This document shows positions 11,982-27,100 of a stretch of DNA of 64,000 bases, one piece after another. Within the stretch, counting starts at the first letter, position 1; every line of letters starts with the position of its first letter. The stretch is from Adineta vaga. Taxonomy: Eukaryota > Rotifera. Where the stretch lies: positions 10,664,001-10,728,000 of the forward strand of contig CP075495.1 of the NCBI GenBank assembly GCA_021613535.1, read 5' to 3'. The notes beneath the pieces were generated by a model. It was not told the origin of the DNA. It made no database searches and saw only the letters and a list, made by a program, of their open reading frames with translations. The position numbers and the translations under genes are program-made.

Positions 11982-12924
11982 TCAAAAAACTTTCCTGTCA
12001 TTGTAAGCCGACGACGTCTTATATGTTGTTGTTTCATATTTCTGATTTAATGCTGTTGGTGCAGTTGGAAACGGTCGAAAATTATGCGACGTAGCCTCGG
12101 AACTATAACGATGAAATTCTGGAGTGGCCGCTTCGAGACCACTATTACGTGGCATGAGCCAATCAACATGTTTATTATTAATTCTTAAATTACGTAAACT
12201 TCCATGAAAAAATTCTTTCGTACGAACGGATAAATATGATGGTGAATAATTTTCAGCAAAGCCAGCAATAAAAAGTGGACCACGCATATCAACTGCATTG
12301 ATACGTGGTTCTGTTTTAGTAAACTGTCGTTTATCGACTTTCATTGAAAGAAGACTACCATCCAGACGTACTTGAACACAATGCCAAATACCGTCACAAA
12401 GACGATTTTTTGTAAAATTTGTACGAACACTAAATGGGTGACCGCGAACAACAGCTCGAGCGATAAGCTACAAAAAGAAAACAAATTAACATCATAATTA
12501 TCTGCAACATTAGTTTAGATATATGCTGAATTAATCATTGCCTACTTTAAAATTTGTCACAGAATTCAATAGTACTTTTACACATGTCTTAAGGCAGTAA
12601 AAATCAAAATGTATAAGATCTTACTTGTCGATTTTGAATTTCAATTGTAAAACTTGATTCAGGTAATGTATCACCAATCCATAGTATTAAACCATCATGA
12701 GCAAATGTTTGTACTTGGAAATTTACAGTAAGTGTATCGTGAATTTTAAAATTAGGGTCTGAAAAATAAATCAAGATTTGCATCATGAAAAGACAAGATG
12801 ATTCTATGTCAATTGATTGTTTTTCCTTACCATAAAGCGCATATGCTCGTCCATCAAATTGTATTCCTTCAATGGAATTAAGATGACTGACGGATGATGA
12901 ATTGGCATAATCGAAATGATCCAT
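11982..12924 (-). CDS. Laminin G-like domain protein, 5' end uncertain (possibly partial)
   Basis: Three exons, 12924-12831, 12758-12625 and 12467-11982, give 237 residues if the ATG at 12924 is the start. They make one laminin-G jelly-roll domain: IEGIQFDGRAYALYG, HDGLILWIGD, LIARAVVRGHPFSVR, LCDGIWHCVQVRLDG, RGPLFIAGF and FHGSLRNLRIN, then a 60-residue Ser/Thr/Tyr-rich tail. LamG domains bind glycans or matrix partners and are normally secreted or extracellular. No signal peptide is encoded here, and the frame stays open upstream of the ATG to a possible acceptor (GTATTAG) near 12943. The real 5' exons are therefore either missing, far upstream, or lost. The second intron (157 bp) is longer than the local norm. 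It resembles the last LG module of laminin alpha or neurexin-type proteins, but I cannot say which. Confidence 0.7.
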
Positions 12925-15900
12925 TACGTATTTATTATAGGCTAATACTTAATCAATAATTCACATCTAGAATACAAATTGAAAGGAAAAGCATTTCAGT
13001 GATTTCCATTCTATTATATATATACATAGAGAGAGAGAGAGAGAATACAATAGAATCGAATGATTGACGACTGCTTGAAATTTATTATATCTCCCTGTAG
13101 TACTATCTGATGTCAGCAAAGACACACAATAGAGACGGATATGTTTCGTATTGTAATTACTCCAAAGAAATATACTTAGATCAAAACCTAACCTTGGCAT
13201 AACAAAATGCAGATGTCAATCATTCATTTTGATGCTTTTTTAGTTGTTAAAAAAAGTACATATATACGTGAAATGTCTATTCAGGTGAAATATACGCAAC
13301 TTTCTCTTTATGACACACACACACTCTCTCTGTCTTCCTTTTTTATCGATAAAAATTGCGACATCCTATTACTTCGACTTTTTTCTCTTTTTTTAGTGTT
13401 ATACTGTCAAATATTTGTTGAAACACTTTACTATTCGTATAATGTGGTGAAAACTGAAGTGGAAAGGGAAGGTAGTATGGGTATATTTGTACGTACATAC
13501 ATATATATATACATATATGCCTATAGATTTCGATACCACAAGCAATTGCTTGACAGTAAAGGAACAAGGCTATTCCTAGAATGTTTTGATTTTTGTTTCT
13601 CAAGGCATAGAAGAAAAAAAAGAATACAAAGGTTCTACCATTCGTTATCTAATACAATATGATTATAAGAAAAAACAAAGAGCTGATTGATTTTTTCTCA
13701 CTACATTGAACAAACTACTTTTAATGCTGCTTAATTTACTTCAAGCGACAGCTTGTTCGACAACAAACAGTACGAAAGAATGTCATGATGTTGGACGAAA
13801 AATATGCTCGACGTGGATTCTTTTGTCGGATGAGTGGCCTGTTTTTTTTTCTTTTTTTCTCTATCAACTTATTTTGCGTCTTAGAATGAATAAAGAAGAA
13901 GAAGAGAAAAAAGAACACACACATACAAACACATGTGTCCAAGATAGGGAGAAACAAGAACGAAGACGAAGAAGAAAAAGAGTAGAAAAAAGTCCTAATG
14001 GCAATCCAACACAAGTAATGACCAAGAATGACAGACAGCGGAAGAGATCGTAGAATACAGACGTGGGATAGTCGGCATTTGACATTAAGATCATCGCTTT
14101 TTTTCCTTTTCATTCTTTCTTTAGTTTTTTTCATGATAGCAACCTGCCTTAAAGATCGAGCCTTAAAGATAAGAGAACGAAAGAGGAAAAAAAATGACAT
14201 TACATATATATATGTGTATGTATGTATATGTATATACCCGAGTATATGTTGGCACTCGAGTGCAACGGAACATGACTCTGTTGCTCATTCACACGTCTAT
14301 GTTCGTCATTTCATCACAATATTCAATGTTGAAGGTTGAAAGTCGATTTGAGAATACATACGTCTCCATTTACATGTATTGAAATAAATTTTTATATTGC
14401 ATCACTAAGATCATTACAAATGTCGACTCATAATCGTTATTATAACCTTGTTAATGCAATAAAATGCTGATCATATTTATATATACTTAGACGTATCAGT
14501 TTGTACAATTCAAGATAATTATTGTTGTTGTTATTATTATTTTGTTGATTCGCTTATTATCGGTAAAGATAAAATGGTTTCGAACAGCAAAATACATCAT
14601 AGGTAATTGTATTGACAGATCAAAGGAAAGAAAACCATTAATAGTATTTGCTTGACCCTCATATTCTCAATATGCGATAATAATAGTAGATGAAGAGAGA
14701 GAAAAAAAGCGAGAATCAGTAGAATATATATATATTCTAATTGCTCCTCCAAGGCCATGTTTGCCTCTGCTTTGACAACAACAACGAAAATGTTTTCTTC
14801 TCTTTCTATAAATACGCTCTTGTTTCTGTTGATTGTAATCTAAAAAGCCATTGCTCACTATTCATATGCCTGATTATATATGTTTGGATGTATGTGTCCA
14901 CATGTAGACATACGGAAGCCTTGTTTATTCCGACTACTTACACATTACAACATATATAATCAGTATGCAGCGGCATTATTCTATTCTCAAGTTGAGATGA
15001 GAAAAAGAAGAAAAAAGCAACATATTAACGACAAACGAAATTGTACATTGAAAAAATGACTTACCATATATATATATATTCATCACACGATTATATGCTA
15101 TGTTCACTGATGTTCTCTTCGTCTGAATATTAAATAGAGATGTAGAAATCTGATTGAAAATTTTTATCTTATTCAAAAACAAAGAGAAAAGAATGAACCT
15201 ATACTCCTTATAACGATACATATCTACATTTATACATATATGTATATAATTAAGAGAGAAGAAAAAAGCATCATTAATACAATTATATTAATATTAAAAA
15301 AAGATTAAAATATAATTAATTGACAGGTGATATACATACATCAAAGAATGTTCATCGTTTTCTCTGATCCATAAATATTGTCCTCTTAAAAGATTAATAG
15401 AACATCGTCTTTCTTTTTTTCTTCTACACGTGAAGAAATCATAATGATATTTGCATTATACAGTACTTATATTGATAACTTTCGACATTAGATGCAACTT
15501 TTTTTTCACTAAGCTTTGAAGTGATTTTTTTCTTACGTCAAATAATTATATATGTAAATGAGTGGATGCATTTGCTTGTGATTACGTCAAGGAGGAATGG
15601 AAATGTTTTTACTTTGAAATTTGTCTTTTACCTTCAGGGCATTTTGACAAATTGGATTTTTATCATTTGTTTGAGTTACTCAAGTTTCAAGGAAAAATCT
15701 TGTTGACATTCACTTTTAAACTAGAAAAAAAATCTTCTTAGAGAATAATTTCGATAATATGTTCTGCACTAGGACATGAATATAACTAGAGAAATTAAGT
15801 AAATAAAAAACAATATTTTGTTTGTAGAAGAAATAATTCTCAACATGTAAGATAAGATTTCATGAAAACAGAAGCGGATAACGAATAATACTGAATTTCC

Positions 15901-15978
15901 ATAAATGATGATTATATTTTACTGAAAACAAAAGAAATGAAAACGAATCTTCAAAAGATATAATTTAAAGTATTCTGT
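12925..15978. other. Low-complexity spacer, no supported gene
   Basis: About 3 kb with (GA)n at 13029-13044, CA/CT-rich tracts near 13313-13330, polypurine runs near 13890-13990, and several (TA)n tracts (14205-14235, 14728-14740, 15064-15080). The many short ORFs on both strands are made of these repeats and show no conserved motif. Undetected 5' exons of the LamG gene could lie here. Confidence 0.6.
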
Positions 15979-18900
15979 TCATTTCGCAAGTAATTTCAGT
16001 GCATCATCAACACCAACATTTGCATTTCGACCACATGATTCAAGTACACGTTGTAATTTGTCTTCTTCAATTTTCAAATCCCATACATGATTATAAGCAC
16101 GAAAATGTCGACGAGCTTCTTCTCGTGGTAGGACAAAATCTTCTGAAAAATAGGGAAAAAAAGGATTGTTCTTGACTTTTAAGTTCTATAAACAAAAAAA
16201 CAAACATACGTTCTCGATTTGTACTTGTACGATGACTATACATAGCATTAGCAAGACGTAGAAAACGTGAAAACCATGCTGTTGGATGATTACTGTCCTA
16301 TAATATAAGAAATCAACCTTAGTATCTTTTATTGATGAATAAAATGGTTGATTTACTAATCGTTGAACGTTATTATTTGCATTATAATCTTCAATAATTC
16401 CTACTCGATCTCTTTCTTTATATTCTCTTCGAAGTTGATCAAGTAATTGTAAACGAGGTGGAATGTTCTAAAGAAGAGACATCTTTATTTCAAAAACAAG
16501 TTTGTTTTTGATTTTTACTTGTGAATAAACTGGACTTGATCGATCTTGAACTTCTTTCACATCAAAAGCTTGTTGTTTTAAATATTGAACAAATGCATCC
16601 CATCTATCGATTTAGTTTGAATTAGAATGAATCAATGAACATAGAATTAGATATCTACCTGTAGAACGAAGGATTAGCTCGACAATGTTTTTCAAGTATT
16701 TGAAATATTAATGAACGTTGTATTGGTATACGAACTTTATAAACAACTTCTTCGATTTGTTGTCGATTTAAAACTCCACTTTGATTTCGATCAGCCATTC
16801 GTAATTCATTATATAATTTATCGAAATCAAGTGTACCATTGAATTCATAGTTTTTCAAATTTTGTTTTAATAAAATTCGAATTTGACGTTCATCAGGATC
16901 AAAACTGGTTTGTTCATCATAACTACTCAGACCATTATTATCAAATCTCATTCCTGTTTGATATGGATATTGAATATTTGACGATTGATTATAGAAACCA
17001 TTGTTATAACCATTCATATTAAAATTCGATTCCGGTTGCATACTAATTTGTAGAAAATGATAAAATAATCATAAGAAAAATAGAATAATCAAGTTACAAA
17101 TGAAAAGATTTTCTATTAAATAATGAACATCATGCAGTTCAAAATTGTTGTGTACTGCGCAACTCACATGCAAGCAAAAGCTAAGGAGATAGACAACAGA
17201 AATTTTGTCATTATTACTATGTCAATGAAATTCTAATTTCATCATCTTATTAATAAATAATAATAATTAACTATGTGCACGATGATGAAATGTTCGTTTA
17301 ACAATGAAGAAAAGTAAAACGACAAAATTTATGTTATTCGAGAGAGAAAATAAAACAAATAAATCGTAAGAACGAACGATGGACAAGCATTATCGAGAGC
17401 TGTATCATATTAGAATTTAGGTTACTATACCTACCCTCGAAAGGCAAAGTTGTGATGTCTGGAATGCAGTGCCCAGTACCTACCATGCTGGTACTGTCGA
17501 CTCCTATAAAGTGACAACTGACAACACCAAAATAAGATAGTGTGCGTTTGTATTTCAGAGTATATTTAGATTTTTGAAAAGAAAAAAGGAAGAATGCACT
17601 GCATTCAATTGAAATTTTCGTGATTGTGATCGGGAAAAATGTTGAGGGGAAAGTCATGGATATTTAGGTTAAATTAGGTTTATATCCACATCAATATCGA
17701 TTCTGTTGATAACCATGAAAATTCGGATTAGTATAAACCGAAGAATTAAGAGATCGTGAGAGACTGAATAGAAAGAAATTGTTGGTTATATTTTGGTTTT
17801 TTGAAAATATGATTTGAAATGATGTCTAGAGCAGGGGAAAAGTATCACTTACCCAAATTGATTTGGATAGATAGCTGAAAGACATTTGCCAAAATATCGA
17901 ACCATATCTTCGTAATTAACAAAACCACGAGCTTGATCTACTGAAACAAATTTGCACATAGCAAAACGAAGAGTATCTTCTTGTAGATTTAACTACAAAA
18001 GAAAAATAGACTTTTGTTTTTCTAATGCATAAGCAAGAAAATGAAGATATGCATACGCCTAATTGAGAAGCAACTAATTTAATATTGGAATAATGTACAT
18101 AATTTGTTACATTGGGATCATATTTGGTTAATTCTTCATAGAATAATTTTAGTCGATCAATAATTGCCGGATTTGCTAATTGATTACGAATCTGTTCAGA
18201 TAAGCCTTGTTCTTCATAATCGGTCAATAAAACAGGTTCTGCAGGTAAATAGGAATCTTCATTATTAATTATTCCACCTTGTTGCCGTTGAGTCTCATAA
18301 AAATTTGATGATGGTGCTCCACTTCTATACATCATTTCATTACTTGGTACTTCTTGATCTCTGAAAGGCTGCTGTTGACCATCTACTCGATTACTTTGAA
18401 CTGCTCCATCATTGTATTCATTTGTTTTCGAAGCAATGGGTGGTAAAACCAAAAAGTTATTCAATGAAGTTTTTTGTGGTCGAACGGGTCTTACCACTTC
18501 GTTCTAATGGAAAATAAATTAAAAAAATGAAGTTTTTTTTGTTGAGAAAAGAGAAATTGAAAATGATAGATCAAGTTTGACATATATTTCGATATTCACG
18601 GAAAGAATAACAGACAATTGAATATATTTAAACTATTACTTTTACAAACGAGAAATAATCGTTTTGTAAGAGAAAAGTTTAATTTGCTACCATAGAGAAG
18701 AATTATATAAGAAGAAGAGAAAGTGATTTGAAGTAAGAAGATGAAGTGCATTTATATCGAGACTTTATTTTCTCGATTTTGAGAATGTGCATGTATATTT
18801 TTCTTTTCTTTTTTTTGTAGCAACGGAAGTTTGATCATAAATCACTGAAATGAACTTTTAAGAGAATGAAATTGTTTACTGTTTTTCACAGTCAATTTTG

Positions 18901-19378
18901 TTCCACATGAGAGAGGATGTGTGAAAAATAGGAGAAGAGAATTTCTTTTTCTTTTCCAAGATGTATGTGCATATAACATTGATGAAAGATAGACAATGAA
19001 TTTTTATTACCGGTTGCTGATACCATGGAGTATAGTCCTAGATAAATAGTATGAACTCGTTTTTCTTTGTATTCTATTCAATATTTGAATCATTGATTTA
19101 TTTTGTCTATGTTAACAAAAACTAAAGAACTATTCTCTATGGATACATACGGGATGTCGAATACGATTGATATATTCAGTACGATATGTTGTATCGAATC
19201 TTTGTTTCGAATGCTGCGGCCATTGAGCACTATCAATAGCATGAACATGTTGAAGATATTTTGTTGGTGCTAGAGCTGGGTCACTGAAAAAGGAAATTAA
19301 TTGAAAATGAATATAATTAAAATGAATCTTTTCTCACTAGACATGATTAGAAATAGGTTGAGATCGTGTAAATGACAT
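15979..19378 (-). CDS. C1orf87-like EF-hand-type protein
   Basis: Ten exons (19378-19338, 19283-19151, 19037-19011, 18503-18057, 17992-17853, 17042-16659, 16603-16519, 16467-16357, 16297-16210, 16142-15979) close at 539 residues; human C1orf87 is 546. Three helical EF-hand-like modules align with that protein: one around EQIRNQLANPAIID...YDPNVTNYVHYSNIK, one around LLKQNLKNYEFNGTLDFDKL and ADRNQSGVLNRQQIEEV, and a C-terminal one starting WFSRFLRLANAMYS and ending DDALKLLAK. The calcium loops are degenerate except for the DRNQSG loop, which keeps acidic and Gly positions. The N-terminus (DPALAPTKYLQH, DTTYRTEYINRIRHP) resembles short motifs of ciliary microtubule-associated proteins; that is my inference. 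A 27-bp microexon and one 810-bp intron stand out. Function is unknown. Confidence 0.7.
17043..17852 (-). other. Long intron of the C1orf87-like gene with a stem-loop
   Basis: This 810-bp intron is far above the local 50-65 bp norm. It contains an inverted pair CAGTACC / GGTACTG at 17474-17480 and 17489-17495, inside a comparatively GC-rich patch (about 17430-17530). A minus-strand ORF (17334-17657) covers it, but no domain is seen. A nested small RNA or transposon remnant is possible. Confidence 0.35.
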
Positions 19379-19827
19379 TTATGGATGAAATATTTCAAGA
19401 AATCTTTCCCTTTAATTGAACAGAAATGATGCGTTTAGAAAGTTGTCAAGATACACCAAACAGAGCTGTACTTCGTTTTTCTTATTCTCTTTTCATATGT
19501 GTGTGTGTTTGTTGTTGTTACTATTCTGTCTTTTATCGACGACAAAGAATAGCAAAGTCAGTTGCTTGGGTAACTTACGTTTTTTTTCAACTGATTGGTG
19601 AATGTCTTTTATATCAGAACAAAAGAAAAAGAACAGGAAGAATATATGTGTGTTTCTTTGTTTGACTATTTCTTTCAATCGAAATGAGCTTGATGACATT
19701 TTTTTTCCTCATTTGAAAAAGCAAAGTATCAATCAGAAAAACGTGAAATCAATCGAATGTTGATTCGTTCTTTTATTTCTTTTCTATTACATCAACGAGT
19801 TCTTTGGTGGAAGAAAATGTGTGAAAT

Positions 19828-20287
19828 TTACCTTTCTTTTATCATTGATTCAGAGCGATTTTTAGGAACAATTTGGATTGGATCAAAGGTTGTTATATAA
19901 CGGCCACCAACTATTTTCGTTGTCTGGCCAGGTGTATATTCAGTACCGAATGGTGCGAAAGTTGGAATAGCTGCTGTTGAATATGTGACAGGAATTGGTA
20001 GCTAGAAAAAGTCTCGCCTCTTGATAATCACATTTAACTCGTAGATTAGCTAAATAAGCAATTTCTATGGATTTACTCAAATATACTTTTAATGCTTGGA
20101 ATAAATCATTTGAATAGTCTCCGCCCTTCTCATTATAATAAAAGATTCTAGGACTTCGGTATTTCAAGAAGAGATTTAATTCAAATATCAACTAAAATTC
20201 ACAACTTACCAATGGTTGTAGATTCATACGTTTTGAACTAAAAGTTCCACGATGATCCACAGATGGCAAGTACGCTGTATTCATCAT
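19828..20287 (-). CDS. Putative 83-residue protein, two exons
   Basis: Exon 1 is 20287-20210 and exon 2 is 20001-19828, joined in phase 0 across a 208-bp GT...AG intron. The product starts MMNTAYLPSVDHRGTFSSKR and is Pro/Thr/Tyr-rich (PIPVTYSTAAIPTFAPFG, then EYTPGQTTKIVGGRYITTFD) with no membrane segment. It lies 450 bp upstream of the C1orf87-like gene on the same strand. The donor AAAGAAAG/GTAAAT at 19831 also exists, so these exons could instead be alternative 5' exons of that gene: splicing to 19283 keeps the frame open. The stop TAA at 19830-19828 overlaps that donor. I favour a separate small gene or alternative N-terminus, and cannot decide between them. I do not recognise a family. 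Confidence 0.45.
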
Positions 20288-21279
20288 GATGACTTTTCTT
20301 CAAATCGACTCAATTTGAAAAGAACATTTTTTGATCGAATGTACCAGAATCAAATAGAAATTTGTCGTTAAAAAATGAGAAATAATTCTCGTTTTTCTCT
20401 ATTGAATGTTAACTTAAGTAAATATTCAATGACAATAATCACGTCATTTCTATTTTTTCTACTATACGATGATTTCTTACTTCAACAATCAGTTTCTTTT
20501 TCTTTTGCTCTCTTTTTTTCCCTAATAGGTTGTAACAACATAATCATCTAAAGAAGAACAAGACGATCGTAATGTAACGGAAAAACCAAAAAAATGCAAG
20601 AAAAAATTTAACTTTCTTCAAATCTTTTCCTTTCAATCAGTAGCCGATCACTCAAAATCTATTATTAAGGTGTCGAACAAGTATTATTTTTCTTTGCAGT
20701 ATTAACATCGTCTAACATCTTATGTCTTGATTGTAAAAATAGAATTTTACTGAAGAGAACGAAAAATATAAAAATAATAAGTAATGAAATCGAAAGTATT
20801 TTGAAAGAAAAAAATTGACACGCTCTTGAATATATATGGATTCTTTCTTAACAAGAAAATTATTCATTCAAAATGATCATAAATCTTAGCTCTTTAGAAA
20901 GTAATTACATAGCTGATTAATAGTAAGAATTTTGTCTGTATTTATTTTCTGAAATTGTTGAATCGAAAACAAGTTCTTTTAATGAACGATAGAAACTTCA
21001 TTTGTTTCAAGCATCAATCTTGTATAAATATCCATCAATTAGAAAAACATAACTGATACAATACTACATGGAAGAGACAAACCAGAAGAGAAAATGGAGG
21101 TAATCATTTTCGTTTCGGTCTATGATGCGTGACTAGTCATAGAGAATGGTATAGATTTTGTCATTGAATATGAAGGCAAAGTAAATAATAATGTCTTGAA
21201 TACCTATACTTATCGTTGTTCACTACACTTGTAAGATTTCATATTCAAATAAACGGTTAACTTCAATTGAAAATTAATC
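20288..21279. promoter_or_regulatory. Divergent intergenic region
   Basis: About 990 bp between divergent starts (83-residue gene on -, small membrane protein on +). AT-rich with T-runs; no exon or recognisable element seen. Confidence 0.35.
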
Positions 21280-21768
21280 ATGATGCAAACTACTCAAACG
21301 CCATTAATAGTCACACCATCTACTCCTACTCCCAATACTTCAATTAAAGGGTATATTGAAAAAGACAAATATTATATTGAATCAAACCTTATGTTTTCTT
21401 TTGCTTAAGTGATGCAGCAGCGCGTCGTTTTGGAATATATTTTCTAAGCGCATTAGCAGTTATTACAATAGGAGCTGGTGTAGGCATTGGCGTTGGAAAT
21501 CTTGCCCACTATAGTAAGTTACAGTTTGTTATCTATTTCCATGGTAAACTTCTTGAATTTTCTTATAGAATATTTCAGTCCAAATAATAATACAAATATT
21601 ACTACTGATGCACTTTTTAATCTAACAGAATATGCACTTCGAATTCCAGTTAATATACCACCAGTATCATCACTTGTTTCAAATATCAAAAGACGAGAAC
21701 TACCACGTTTATGGTTGTCTAAAGAAGTACTTTCGTTGAAAAACAAAGGCGAACATCATCATCAGTAG
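21280..21768 (+). CDS. Small single-pass membrane protein, 124 residues, unknown
   Basis: Three exons, 21280-21350, 21410-21513 and 21569-21768, close in frame at 124 residues. The N-terminus is Thr/Pro-rich (MMQTTQTPLIVTPSTPTPNT). One hydrophobic Gly-rich segment (about residues 30-55, containing ITIGAGVGIGVGN) is a likely transmembrane helix with GxxxG-type packing. After it come an Asn/Thr-rich linker, NIPPVSSL, a basic patch NIKRRELPRLW and a terminal His cluster. No signal peptide is evident. The start is the first of two adjacent ATGs. It sits tail to tail with PSMC3, about 160 bp from its stop. I do not recognise the family; the clean exon phases are the main support. Confidence 0.65.
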
Positions 21769-21928
21769 AATAGAAGAATTCGAATATAGAGATAGGTTTT
21801 GTTTTTTGTTTTGTTTATGTTGATGGTTTAAAAGAAAAGAAGAAAATAGAATAACACAAACGCAGGATTGAATTCACTATAAAAATGAAGAGAGAAAAGA
21901 AAGAAAGAAAGAAACGATCTTGATTAGA

Positions 21929-23815
<1,887 letters not shown>

Positions 23816-24185
23816 ATCTGAAATGAAATAACAATTGTATATCGATCGCTTGCTCTCTGTTTTTTTTTATTCCATTAAATTGCTTATGTATATCTAGAAT
23901 AATAATTTCTCAAACATCAACACAAGGGGAAAAACAAAGAAACACGAAAGAAAAGCCCATTCTATATGTTACTCAGCTGAATTTTCCTCGTATTTTTGTT
24001 TTATTTTCATGGGCAAATACACACACACACACATATATATATATACACACACAAACACATAGATAGATACACGCAGAGCAAGAGAGAGAAGAAAAAATAT
24101 ATAAACTTTCTTTTTAAGCTAATCGATATTTAACAAAAAAGAAAGACTTAGTGGAAAGGAAAGACAGTAAAGAACAAAAATGAAA
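23816..24185. repeat. Spacer with dinucleotide tract
   Basis: Spacer between PSMC3 start and INTS1 stop, containing a compound (CA)n(TA)n(CA)n microsatellite at about 24019-24053. It must also hold the PSMC3 promoter. Confidence 0.6.
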
Positions 24186-27100
24186 TCAATCAGTAGTTGT
24201 CATTACGATCGTTGGTGGTACTGCTGTTATCGATGGCATTGTTGATGATAAATTTGTATATGTAACGGGATCATAACGATGAAGATTAAGTAAACGTATT
24301 GCCTGTGTAATTGATGTTGTTACATCAATTTTATTAATAAGACCTTGTTTGAGAATGATTTGAAAAAGTTCCGTTGCTTTTGATTGAAAATAGATCATAA
24401 AATGTGAAAAATGTTCAATAGCAATTTGAAATACAATCGAATGGGTTGATAAAAGACATTTCATATATGTCGAATAGAAAATGAATGAATGTTGAGGATA
24501 TTTTTCCATATATTTAAATATAAATTCATATGTTTGATCCATTAATTGTTTATTACCATGAAGAAGATAATTTGTTAATGAATTAAGAATTAATTCAATA
24601 TGATCATTGGTTAAATAATGATCTATATGTGATTTTAATTCATTTAATGTTAATAAAATATCATCGATTATAATTGAAGACGTTGATTCATCGATAGAAA
24701 GTGATAATTTCATACGATATTGTTGAATATCAAACGATTTTTGACGTTGTAAAGAATCATTCGATAAAGATAGTTTTGATAAATTATCCAATGAAGAACG
24801 ATTCATTAAACAGAGACGAACATCAAATGGAACTTGATCATTCGTTATCATATTCATTGAATCTAAATGAAAGAATTTTGAAATCACTTTTTTTCCTTGT
24901 AGATCTTTTATTTTACCTGTTAATTCATCGGTTCGTATTGCTTCATAAAGTACTTTTAATTGTGATAAATGATATAGAGTTCTATTGTGTTTATTGGTCA
25001 TTAGAAATTGATATAATTCTTTATTAAGTTGTAATTTTTCTTGAATTTTTTCAAAAAATTTATTATTATATATTCGAAATAATCCATAATGTTGTTGATT
25101 ATTAATTGTTGAATATAAATAATCATAAATTAATTCTAATAAATTATCAATTAAATAAATGAAATCTTTTAAATAATTCGATGAAAGAATATTTTGTTTT
25201 GTACATGAATTTAATGAGGATAAATGTGTTATTAGTAAACGTATATAAACATCAATAATAGCTTGTAGATCTTGTTCATAAATATGATCGTAAATATAAG
25301 GTTTTAAACGAAAAATTAAATCAAATAATGAAAGAAAGAAAGTTCGTTGTTTAGAATTTCTTCGCGAGAATTCTTCCGATGTTAATGTTGATAAACGTGA
25401 TTGTAAATCTAATTTAATCATATTTAAATGTCGAAGAAATAAGAATGGATGTTTTGAAACATAATATTTCAACAAAAGATTAATTTCAAGAGAATTATCA
25501 ATGAAATTTAAATCATAACTATTCAATCGAATTAATAGATCATGAATGATATAATCATAATTTGTATTGATAAAATTCAATTGTTTACATTGTTGTTTAA
25601 TTTGTGAAAATAGATTTGGTAAAATTAAATAAAAATTCTCCGGAAATAAATCTGATTGATTAATATAAAGAATAAAATAGAAGGATGGAAGAATATCTTT
25701 CAACCAAGAAAATGTTTCAGAATCAATAAATATCTTTTGTAAACAATGTTGAAAGAATCTTTTCTTTTCCGAATCTTTTATTAGATAATACAGTATGATT
25801 TCATAACGTTTTTGATATTGTTCATAAAGATTTTCATTCGATAAGAAACGACGATCACCTTCATCGAGAATATAAAGAATCAATGTATATATTTGTTCTT
25901 CATTTAAATCAATTAATAATTCATCATGACAACGTTCAAGCATTTTAAATTCTCGTCCAGACCATAATGGAGATAGTTTTATAAAGGATTCTAACATATC
26001 AAGAATCAATGTACTATCACGATTATTTAATAAAGTACAACGAGATTGTTTTAATGAACGTGTTGATATCAATCGTTGATGATGATGATGAGTGGAATTA
26101 TTTGTTGATAGTATTGTATTTGAATGTGAAGTTGGTAAGGTTAAAAGATCAGAAATACAATTGAGAACAGTTGACCAATCACAAGAATGAAGAAATTGTT
26201 TTAATAATAAACGTTGAGATATAGATGATTCAGTTCGTTGAGAAAATAGAAGACGATTAGCATAGATAGAAATGTTCGATGATCTATGAAGAAGAAAAAC
26301 AAAAAGAAGAAAGTTCATTCAAACTGTTATTCAAATATTTTTTAATAAAAAACAAAAACCAAATTAAGATTTATATACCTTGCTGATTTATAATCCATTT
26401 TTTCTAATTGATCTAAAATCATTCCAATTGTTGGTTCAGATAGTTTATGTTCAGCTTGTATAAGTACATTCATTAATGTACGTTTACATTCATCTTCATA
26501 TTGACTATTCAATTTTAAATATTTATAAAATTGTCTTTCGATTCTTGAATCACTTATTGAATGATAATTACTAAGAATATCTAACATATTATCAACAGTT
26601 AATTGATTTGTTATTTGATTCGTTTTAATAGGTGTTTTGTAATGTTCGGACTGTTCAAATATACGTTTAAATTCATTAAGTTTTATTCGAATTAAACTTT
26701 TTTCGTCGATATTAGATACATCTAATATATGAATTAATTTCATTTGTTCATCATTCATAGATTTATTCTTCATTAAAATATCTAATATAACTAATGATGT
26801 ATTGAATTGTTCTGAGAAATCTTTTAAAAATTCATTTTGATTTGTTGATTGACAAGATTTGAATATTGTTTGAAAGAATTGTGAATAATATTCATTGGAA
26901 TGATTTGTTAACCATTGTAATTGAATTAATAATTGACGACGTTTGATTGAATCGAAATTTTTCTTCATTAAACATCGAAGTAATTCTTCACATTCATTGA
27001 GATTTTTCCATGGAAGTGTAATATTTGTATCAGATATATCCATTTGATTGTCATTTGATATTCCATTCGAAAATGTTTTATCAGATAATTTATTTATACG

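Noticed and set aside
13207-14382. Cluster of overlapping ORFs on both strands
   Set aside because: They are read from CA, GA, TA and polypurine tracts; the translations are repeats of Tyr/Ile, Leu/Ser or Lys/Arg.
24701-25027. Plus-strand ORF of 108 codons
   Set aside because: Antisense shadow of the last INTS1 exon.
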